From Victivallales bacterium (GTDB lineage: Bacteria > Verrucomicrobiota > Lentisphaeria > Oligosphaerales > Lenti-02), in NCBI GenBank assembly GCA_018648945.1, contig JABGQJ010000165.1, positions 1-12,600 of the forward strand: 12,600 nt of DNA. The letters run 5' to 3'. The translations under genes and the position numbers were made by a program. Within the stretch, counting starts at the first letter, position 1. The number at the start of each line of letters is the position of its first letter. Below the pieces are notes generated by a model, which had not been told where the DNA came from, ran no database searches, and saw nothing but the letters and a program-made list of their open reading frames with translations. Below, in pieces: positions 1 through 5,355 of the stretch.

Positions 1-687
1 AACATGGGCGAGAATCGCACGTTCCGGCAGTGCTTCAGCGTAAACCGAGAGGGCATGCAGCTTCCCCTTGAACATGAAGTTCTCATCGTTGTCGCGATAG
101 GCACCGATGGTGTACCAAGCCTTGGGGGGGTAGTCGATCTCGCCCTTCTGGGCCGCGGATTCCGCCACCTTTCTGCCGTTGACGTAGAGACGCATGGCCG
201 TGCCGTCGTAGACCCCCGCCACATGGTACCAGCGGCCGATTGTGAACGGCTGGGGAGATTTGAGGTAGGTCATTCGGCCCGGACCGCTCACCGAAGCCAG
301 AGCGAAGCTGAAACGGTCATTCTCATAGCCCAGCAGCCAGCCCTTCTCATAGGCACCATTGTCCTGGAAGTAGCCCACGATGCCCCCCCAGCGGATCTTG
401 TGTTCGGGCATCACGCACATCTCGATGGTGATCGCGCGCTTCGGCAGACCCGTGGCCGTCGTGTTCGGCAACACGAGTCGCGTGCTCTTGCCATCGAAAA
501 CCATGGCGCGCACGGGAGATGTCTCCAGAGTGATCCTGCCCTCAACTTGGGCATGGTGGGTGCCGCTTGCGTCGGGCATCACCAACTGCCCCAACCGCCA
601 ATCATGCAATGGCGCTGGCTCCGCCGCGAATCCTGGGACTGCGGCCCACAAGAGCAGGGCGAGTAGGGTCAACGGTCTGCTGTTCAT
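1..687 (-). CDS. Secreted LamG / concanavalin A-like domain protein, N-terminal part (runs off the left edge)
   Basis: The reading frame is open from an ATG at 685-687 to base 1: 229 codons with no stop, so the C-terminus lies outside the window. Residues 1-22 look like a Sec signal peptide (MNSRPLTLLALLLWAAVPG, then FAA), so the protein is exported. Residues about 30-229 match the LamG/concanavalin A-like jelly-roll pattern: FDG at 64-66, ITIEM at 86-90, WYHVAGVYDGT at 153-163, LYVNG at 167-171, then the closing FKGKLHALSVY strand and an EALPERAI segment. Such domains usually bind carbohydrate or act as accessory modules on secreted hydrolases. Whatever follows, such as a catalytic domain, cannot be seen. 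An AGAGGAG ribosome-binding site at 695-701 supports the start. The fold call is confident; ligand and function are unknown. Confidence 0.85.
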   Translation of the reverse strand, partial: MNSRPLTLLALLLWAAVPGFAAEPAPLHDWRLGQLVMPDASGTHHAQVEGRITLETSPVRAMVFDGKSTRLVLPNTTATGLPKRAITIEMCVMPEHKIRWGGIVGYFQDNGAYEKGWLLGYENDRFSFALASVSGPGRMTYLKSPQPFTIGRWYHVAGVYDGTAMRLYVNGRKVAESAAQKGEIDYPPKAWYTIGAYRDNDENFMFKGKLHALSVYAEALPERAILAHV

Positions 688-694
688 ACACGGA

Positions 695-701
695 CTCCTC
701 T
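695..701 (-). promoter_or_regulatory. Ribosome-binding site of the LamG gene
   Basis: Read on the minus strand this is AGAGGAG, seven bases before the ATG at 687. It fixes the start of the partial LamG gene. Confidence 0.7.
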
Positions 702-764
702 GGTGGCGCTGGATTGGGTCAGGGGGCTGCCATCTCCCGGTCCCCTCCACCTTTCCTACTCCGC

Positions 765-794
765 ATTGTAGTTCCTGTTGTGGGTGAACGCCAA
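765..794 (-). promoter_or_regulatory. Candidate sigma-70-type promoter for the LamG gene
   Basis: On the minus strand TTGGCG (789-794) is followed after 18 bases by TACAAT (765-770). This matches the -35 and -10 consensus at 4/6 and 5/6. Transcription would start near 758, about 70 bases before the ATG at 687. It suggests the LamG gene is transcribed separately from trkAH. The call rests on consensus matching only; the host's promoter rules are unknown. Confidence 0.4.
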
Positions 795-822
795 GTCAGG
801 ATGCATGGGGTCTCTCCGGATC

Positions 823-862
823 GGCGCTATCGCGCCTCGAAGATGCCAATCAGGCGATTGGC
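823..862 (-). terminator. Two adjacent small hairpins downstream of trkH (weak terminator candidate)
   Basis: There are two perfect inverted repeats: GGCGC-TATC-GCGCC at 823-836 and GCCAATC-AGGC-GATTGGC at 845-862. The second can extend by one wobble and one A-T pair. They lie about 95-130 bases past the trkH stop codon and before the candidate LamG promoter, where a terminator of the trkAH transcript would fit. Neither is followed by a T-run on either strand, so a classical intrinsic terminator is not shown. Confidence 0.3.
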
Positions 863-932
863 GTTCCCAGGCGGTTCCAGCCCAACCCACATCGTTGCCG
901 GCTCACTTACCCCTCCCCCCAATCTGAAACCA

Positions 933-951
933 CCAATCACCAATCGCCAAT
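933..951. repeat. Period-7 short tandem repeat (CCAATCA/CCAATCG/CCAAT)
   Basis: Two full and one partial copy of a CCAATCR heptamer end four bases before the trkH stop codon (956-958). The same heptamer occurs in the stem of the hairpin at 845-862 (CCAATCA at 846-852). The array is too short to name as a known element. Confidence 0.5.
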
Positions 952-955
952 GCTC

Positions 956-2467
956 CTAGTAGGTGGAGCGCAGGAAGAGCACGAGGACGGTGTAGAGTTC
1001 GAGTCGGCCGAGCAACATCATGAAGGTCAGGACGCCCTTGGCGGCAGGGGTCATCCAGGCATAGGTGCAGACGGCACCCACCTTGCCCAGGCCGGGACCG
1101 ATGTTCCCCAGAGCCGCGATGGTCGCCGAACTGGCGGTGACAATATCATCCACACCCAACAGGCATAGGCACAGGCTGGAAACGGTGAAAAGGCCGACGA
1201 AGAGGAAGAAGAAGCCCAACGTCTTGTGCAGCGTCGCGGCGTCAACCCGCTGGCCATTGAACCGGACATTCGACACGGAGCGGCGGAAGACGCAACGCTC
1301 GACTTGGGCCTTGCAGTACTTGAGCAGCATGATCAGGCGCACCACCTTCATGCCGCCGCCCGTGGAGCCACCACAGCCACCGATGAACATCAAGACCAGC
1401 AACAGCAAGGCGCAGTAGGCTGGCCAAAGGTTGAAATCGGCGGTCACGAAACCGGTGGTGGTCATGATCGAGACGACCTGGAAGGCGGCATACCGGAGGG
1501 AGGTGAAGAAGCCGACATCAACCAAGGTCTTCCCCGCCGAGGTGGCGATCTCGCCACCGACAAGTTTGACTGCGACGGTCACCGTGGCCACGGCGGTCAG
1601 CAGGAAATACAGGCGGAACTCCTCGTCACGGAAGAGCGTCATCGGCCTCCCGCGCAGGGCCTGGAAGTGGAGGACGAAATTCGCACCAGCGAGGAACATG
1701 AAGAGAGTGATGACCGAATCGATGTAGACGCTGTCGAACCCGCCGACGCTTGCCTGCTGGGTGGAGAATCCCCCCGTCGCCATGGTACCGCAGGTGTGGC
1801 ACCAGGCATCGAAGAGGGACATGCCGCCGCCCATCAGAAGCCCGGTCTCGACCACGGAAAGGAGCACGTAGACGGCCCAGAGGATCTTGGCGGAATCGGC
1901 GATCCTCGGGGTCAATTGGTCGCTGGTAGGGCCGGGGACTTCAGCGTGGAAGAGCTGCTGCGAGCCAATGCCCAGCGAGGGCAGAATCGCCACCGACAGC
2001 ACCACGATGCCCATGCCGCCCAACCAATGGGTCATGCTACGCCAGAAAAGTACTCCGAAGGGCATGTTGGCGATTCCCGAACTAAGGACGGAACCGTCGC
2101 GCAGCACCAGCGTGTTGTCCAGAATGCTGGCCCCAGTCGTGGTGAACCCGGACATGGTCTCGAACACGGCGTCGTACCAGTGCACGCCGCCAATCACGTA
2201 CAGCGGCAAGCCCCCGAAAACCGAGGCGAAAATCCAGCCGAAGGTAACGATCGCGAACCCTTCGCGGAAGGTGAACCGCAGATCGCCCCGCGTCAGCCAA
2301 CTGACGAACAGGCCGATCAACGTGGTGGTTGCCGAACAGCCCAAAAGCTCCCAGCACACGGTTGTGGAGTCACCCATCAGCCATGCCACCGGCACGGATG
2401 TGGCCATGCACAGGCCGATGACCGCGACCAGCGACGACACCACTCGAATGACCATTCGGATATTCAC
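956..2467 (-). CDS. trkH: Trk-type potassium uptake protein, membrane subunit TrkH
   Basis: A 503-residue polytopic inner-membrane protein, close to E. coli TrkH in length (483). It forms the K+ pathway of the Trk system and is gated by the cytoplasmic TrkA ring. All four pore-loop filter segments of the SKT (Trk/Ktr/HKT) family are visible: FTTTGAS around 108-114, MATGGF at 229-234, MTTTGF at 335-340 and GNIGPG at 454-459. Conserved family features include WLGGMG (148-153), GGCGGSTGGGMK (363-374) and a C-terminal GRLELYT (487-493). The start is a GTG at 2465-2467 with GAGGA five bases upstream; the next ATG, at 2455, would be too far from that site. trkA lies 92 bases upstream on the same strand, giving a trkA-trkH operon. 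The protein appears intact. Confidence 0.95.
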   Translation of the reverse strand: MNIRMVIRVVSSLVAVIGLCMATSVPVAWLMGDSTTVCWELLGCSATTTLIGLFVSWLTRGDLRFTFREGFAIVTFGWIFASVFGGLPLYVIGGVHWYDAVFETMSGFTTTGASILDNTLVLRDGSVLSSGIANMPFGVLFWRSMTHWLGGMGIVVLSVAILPSLGIGSQQLFHAEVPGPTSDQLTPRIADSAKILWAVYVLLSVVETGLLMGGGMSLFDAWCHTCGTMATGGFSTQQASVGGFDSVYIDSVITLFMFLAGANFVLHFQALRGRPMTLFRDEEFRLYFLLTAVATVTVAVKLVGGEIATSAGKTLVDVGFFTSLRYAAFQVVSIMTTTGFVTADFNLWPAYCALLLLVLMFIGGCGGSTGGGMKVVRLIMLLKYCKAQVERCVFRRSVSNVRFNGQRVDAATLHKTLGFFFLFVGLFTVSSLCLCLLGVDDIVTASSATIAALGNIGPGLGKVGAVCTYAWMTPAAKGVLTFMMLLGRLELYTVLVLFLRSTY

Positions 2468-2472
2468 ACAGA

Positions 2473-2477
2473 TCCTC
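2473..2477 (-). promoter_or_regulatory. Ribosome-binding site selecting the GTG start of trkH
   Basis: Minus-strand GAGGA lies five bases before the GTG at 2467 and 17 bases before the first in-frame ATG (2455). It favours GTG as the trkH start. Confidence 0.6.
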
Positions 2478-2559
2478 GCTCTGCCTTGGATCGATCAGCG
2501 GCTCGGCGGCCCATGCGGGGGAGTTGCGCCTGGAACGGCAACCCCGCCCTGGCTTGCGC

Positions 2560-3927
2560 TCAGCCGAACAAACCGCGTTTGCGGAAGACTTTCGCCAATT
2601 GCTGCTCGTGCTCGGGAGTCGCGATGACTGCCACTCTGTCCCCGGCCAGCAGGACCACATCCCCAGTTGCGGGCATGACCTGATCACCGCGCAGCACGAG
2701 GGCAAAGGTGGCGGGGAATGCAGTCGTGTGGGCCGCGATGCGCTGGCCGCAGACACGGGACCCAGGCACCACCCGGAACTCGTAGACGTAGGCTCGCGTA
2801 CGGTGCAGCATGGCATGGATGCGAGCGGTTTCCGAGCCCAGTAGGTTGAGCGCCAGGTTGACACCCATGAGTCGCGGGCTGAACCCACAGTCCACCAGCT
2901 TCAGAGCCGGGACAATCTCCATGTATTCCACTTTGTTGGTGACCGCAATCACCTTCCTGGCGCCCTGTCTCTTGGCCAGAATGCACCCGAGTATATTGTC
3001 CTCGTCATCTTCTTGAACACTGATGAACGCACCGCACTCCTCCACACCCGCCTCCTCGAGAACGTGGCTATCGGTGGGGCTGCCATGGACGACCATGATG
3101 CCCTCGCCCAGCTCGTCGAGCAACCGTTCGCCTTCGCCTTGGTCTTCCTCGATGACCCGCACCTTATAGCCCTCGGCCACCAGCCGAGGAACCAGACCGC
3201 GGGCAATGCGCGTCGCCCCGGCGACAAGAACCATGGCGGGGCGGCGGCTCTCGCCGTCTGCCAGGTCGTAGAGGGCCTCGACACTGGCGGTGGCCCCGGC
3301 CACGTAGACTTCGTCGTCCGGCGCCAACACGGTATCGCCGCGAGGCATCAGCAGGTGCTGGTCGCGAACGACGGCGGAGAAGCGGATGGAGGACACCAGT
3401 TCGCGATCCGGGAAGTCGGCCAATTTCACCCCGTCCAACACAGACCCCGGCGCAACTCTGAGGCAGGACATCCGAGCGGCGGCGATATTGAAATCCACCC
3501 GTTCTACCAGGCTTTGGTGCTCCAGCACGCGCAGGATGCGCGCGATGCATTCCTCCTCGGGCAGGATCACGTGGTCAATCCCCAGCAGATCCGAAGAGAA
3601 GCCATCTTCCGCCGAGAAAAGACTGCTCGTGGATAGTCGGCAGATCGTCTTCTCGACCCCGAGGTGCCGGGCCACCTGGCAGGCCAGCACATTGGACGAA
3701 TCGCTCCCGGAGGCGGCAATGAGGAGTTCGGCCTTGGCAATGCCCGCCCTTTTCAACACGGAAAAATCGGCACAGTCGCCCTGAACCGTCATGACGTCAA
3801 AATGGTCGTGGAGCCGGGTGAGACGGTCGGCCTGACTATCGACGACGGCAACGCTGTTAGCCTCCGTCGACAAAGTCCAAGCCAACTGTTTGCCGACTTC
3901 GCCTGCGCCGAGAATTACAATGTTCAT
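2560..3927 (-). CDS. trkA: Trk system potassium uptake regulatory subunit TrkA (double RCK)
   Basis: A 455-residue cytoplasmic protein, close to E. coli TrkA (458), with two tandem RCK_N-RCK_C halves that assemble into the gating ring under TrkH. Half 1 begins with a Rossmann motif GAGEVG (7-12) and the acidic Asp30 that ends strand 2 (VAVVD) and would contact the NAD(H) ribose; its RCK_C covers about 140-215. Half 2 begins at about 231 with VLVAGATRIARG. There the usual GxGxxG is degenerate (GATRIA, 237-242: second and third Gly replaced by Thr and Ala), though acidic residues 260-262 remain. This half may bind nucleotide weakly or not at all. The ATG at 3925-3927 is preceded by GGAAGG with a seven-base spacer. 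A perfect palindrome lies 24 bases upstream. trkH follows 92 bases downstream. Confidence 0.95.
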   Translation of the reverse strand: MNIVILGAGEVGKQLAWTLSTEANSVAVVDSQADRLTRLHDHFDVMTVQGDCADFSVLKRAGIAKAELLIAASGSDSSNVLACQVARHLGVEKTICRLSTSSLFSAEDGFSSDLLGIDHVILPEEECIARILRVLEHQSLVERVDFNIAAARMSCLRVAPGSVLDGVKLADFPDRELVSSIRFSAVVRDQHLLMPRGDTVLAPDDEVYVAGATASVEALYDLADGESRRPAMVLVAGATRIARGLVPRLVAEGYKVRVIEEDQGEGERLLDELGEGIMVVHGSPTDSHVLEEAGVEECGAFISVQEDDEDNILGCILAKRQGARKVIAVTNKVEYMEIVPALKLVDCGFSPRLMGVNLALNLLGSETARIHAMLHRTRAYVYEFRVVPGSRVCGQRIAAHTTAFPATFALVLRGDQVMPATGDVVLLAGDRVAVIATPEHEQQLAKVFRKRGLFG

Positions 3928-3934
3928 CCAGTTG

Positions 3935-3940
3935 CCTTCC
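3935..3940 (-). promoter_or_regulatory. Ribosome-binding site of trkA
   Basis: Minus-strand GGAAGG lies seven bases before the trkA ATG and fixes this start. Confidence 0.6.
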
Positions 3941-3973
3941 GGTCAGTGAACGCGAGGTACCTCGCGCGGTCAG
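3940..3973. promoter_or_regulatory. Perfect 16-base palindrome flanked by CGGTCAG direct repeats, upstream of trkA
   Basis: Bases 3951-3966 read CGCGAGGTACCTCGCG, an exact self-complementary palindrome. CGGTCAG occurs on both sides, at 3940-3946 and 3967-3973, directly abutting the palindrome on the right. The palindrome is 24 bases upstream of the trkA start codon, next to its ribosome-binding site. It could be a dimeric repressor operator controlling trkAH. If transcribed, it could instead form a 6-bp stem with a GUAC loop in the trkA leader. No known regulator site is recognised in it. Confidence 0.4.
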
Positions 3974-4125
3974 CATGCTCGCGGACCGCCGAGACTTCTC
4001 TGCCAGGTGGAGCGCATACCATAGGGCCTTACCGAGCCTTTTGTAGTCTGTGCCCGCAGCCGACAAGTTCGCGGGCCCCAGACGGACGGCGGGGATTCTC
4101 CCCGAGCCGATTCCCAGAAAGACGA

Positions 4126-4154
4126 TTGATGTTCTTCCCCCTTCGCTGTAATCT
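4126..4154 (+). promoter_or_regulatory. Weak candidate sigma-70 promoter for the gene at 4264
   Basis: TTGATG (4126-4131), a 17-base spacer, then TAATCT (4149-4154) gives 4/6 and 3/6 consensus matches with ideal spacing. The leader to the ATG would be about 100 bases. It is the best match seen in this region but could be chance. Confidence 0.25.
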
Positions 4155-4263
4155 ACGCCCGGACGGGAGCCTATCTCTCGGAGAGGGCTCGGGCCCAGCA
4201 CTTCCCGCCGGCGCCGTCCACGGATTTCATGGGCAGTTCGGAGAGCGGTGTGGGAGGGACGCG

Positions 4264-5160
4264 ATGAAAAGGCTGTGGATCACAGGTGCATTTCTCGCCG
4301 TCGCGATAGCAGCCGTGGCTGTGTGGTACGCGGACGGTCCCGAGGACCAGCGCGACGTAGCGCCGGTTGCCACGCCCCCCGCCTTCCCCGTGGCCAAACC
4401 GGAACCAGTGGAAACGACCCCAGTCGCCCGGGAAGATCGTGGTCCGGCTTCTCCCGCTGTCTACGCACCATTCGACCGGGAGGGAATCCTCGACCTAAGC
4501 CTCATCTATGATGATCCTGGGAAGCGCAACAGTATGAGGCAGTGGCTCGACCGGGCGTCAGTGGCTGACAAACAGCATATGGCCGGGTGGAAGATGGCGG
4601 CCGAGGATCTCAGAGCCGCATCGACAGAAGATGTGATTCTGCATGTTGCCCGTAGCCCTGTCACGGCCACCTTCAGCATCCACAATGATCGCAATTTCGG
4701 CATCACCCGTGTGCTCCATTCATCCGCTACGCTTCAGGAGTTTTTCTGTCGCAAGGATGTTCCCTCGGCCATTCTGGCAGTCTACCGAGATTTCGATCTC
4801 GACCCCCCTGCCGGCCCGGCGGGCACAACGGTCATGGATTATGTCAAACTCTCCATGACCCTCAGCAATGTCGATAAAATCGTCATGTATCCGCCCATGT
4901 TCGCCCGTCTGGAGAGCATTGACCGCGCCATACTGGAAGCGATGCACGAGCGCCTCAAGAAGGTGGTCCCCATCAGCGAACGACTTGAGCGCGAAGGCAA
5001 GGACGAAGGGCATGGCTTCGTCTTGTCGACCACCAGGCAACTGGTGTTGATGGTCGTCGAGAGTTCGGTTCCCTCTCTACACGGGAGCTTACAGGATACC
5101 ACCTCCTCGGCGGAGCTGAGCGAACGACTGGGAGACCTGCTAGCGATGGATACCCCGTAG
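4264..5160 (+). CDS. Membrane-anchored hypothetical protein, family not recognised
   Basis: A 298-residue protein. Residues 4-22 form one hydrophobic segment after MKR (LWITGAFLAVAIAAVAVWY), which could be an uncleaved signal anchor or a signal peptide. A Pro/Ala/Val-rich low-complexity linker follows (about 32-68), then a predicted globular domain (about 70-298) that would lie in the periplasm. That domain is mixed helix and strand, with a predicted long charged helix around 215-247 and a single Cys (162). No catalytic or binding motif is recognised. The start is the ATG at 4264 with GGGAGGGA four bases upstream. The frame remains open further upstream, but that stretch lies antisense to trkA and would lose the N-terminal anchor. 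It is divergent from trkA and convergent with the gene ending at 5356, so it is probably its own transcription unit. Confidence 0.8.
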   Translation: MKRLWITGAFLAVAIAAVAVWYADGPEDQRDVAPVATPPAFPVAKPEPVETTPVAREDRGPASPAVYAPFDREGILDLSLIYDDPGKRNSMRQWLDRASVADKQHMAGWKMAAEDLRAASTEDVILHVARSPVTATFSIHNDRNFGITRVLHSSATLQEFFCRKDVPSAILAVYRDFDLDPPAGPAGTTVMDYVKLSMTLSNVDKIVMYPPMFARLESIDRAILEAMHERLKKVVPISERLEREGKDEGHGFVLSTTRQLVLMVVESSVPSLHGSLQDTTSSAELSERLGDLLAMDTP

Positions 5161-5162
5161 AG

Positions 5163-5217
5163 CTGGCCCCGCGTTCGGGGACGAGCGGCTTCCCGTGACT
5201 GGGGAAGGGGCCGCCAG
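5163..5217 (+). terminator. GC-rich compound hairpin immediately after the hypothetical gene
   Basis: Starting three bases past the stop codon, CTGGCCCC (5163-5170) can pair with GGGGCC-GC-CAG (5207-5217) with a small bulge. It can enclose CTTCCC/GGGAAG (5189-5194 with 5202-5207, competing for one base). A competing small hairpin CCCCG-CGTT-CGGGG (5167-5180) is also possible. The position fits a transcription terminator for the plus-strand gene, but there is no T-run, so it would be non-canonical. Confidence 0.35.
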
Positions 5218-5228
5218 TTGGGCGAGCC

Positions 5229-5313
5229 ATGGACGCCATGGACGACGGGCAGCGCAACGGTGATGCGGGCTGTCCATCGTCCATTCCGTCCATGCCCTGT
5301 CCATGTCGTCCAT
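5229..5313. repeat. ATGGAC/GTCCAT hexamer repeat element in the convergent intergenic region
   Basis: ATGGAC occurs at 5229-5234 and 5238-5243. Its complement GTCCAT occurs five times, at 5272, 5279, 5288, 5299 and 5308, with start-to-start spacings of 7, 9, 11 and 9 bases. The two orientations face each other: 5238-5252 can pair with 5270-5284 over 15 positions (13 Watson-Crick, one G-U, one mismatch) around a 17-base loop. It lies between the 3' ends of two convergent genes, so it may serve as a bidirectional terminator or be a dispersed intergenic repeat. Confidence 0.55.
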
Positions 5314-5355
5314 CCGCCAAGAACGGCTAGAGCGCGGCCACCCCTGGCGCTGGAG

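Larger units (their letters stand above)
3928..4263. other. Divergent intergenic region between trkA and the anchored hypothetical gene
   Basis: This 336-base gene-free stretch must hold promoters for trkA (minus) and the gene at 4264 (plus). It contains the palindrome at 3951-3966 and a weak plus-strand promoter at 4126-4154. No convincing minus-strand promoter for trkA was found: TTGTCG and TACAAA occur on the minus strand near 4040-4068, but their spacing of about 15 bases is poor. A 114-codon minus-strand frame (3857-4201) overlaps the trkA start, has no family likeness and is treated as chance. Confidence 0.6.

Noticed and set aside
933..951. CRISPR array at the short repeats (also considered at 5229-5313)
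   Set aside because: Repeat words are only 6-7 bases with 1-5 base gaps. CRISPR repeats are about 23-45 bases with unique spacers of similar size, and no cas gene is present.
1226..2683. 485-codon plus-strand open frame antisense to trkH and the trkH-trkA gap
   Set aside because: The translation is His/Gln/Gly-rich with no family likeness, and it lies opposite an unmistakable trkH with all four filter motifs. It is a high-GC shadow frame.
4040..4068. Minus-strand TTGTCG...TACAAA as the trkA promoter
   Set aside because: The spacer is about 15 bases and the leader would exceed 100 bases. The match is too weak to list as a feature.
3664..4263. Upstream extension of the plus-strand hypothetical gene to 3664
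   Set aside because: It would run antisense through trkA and bury the membrane anchor in the middle of the protein. The ATG at 4264 has a good ribosome-binding site and an N-terminal signal segment.
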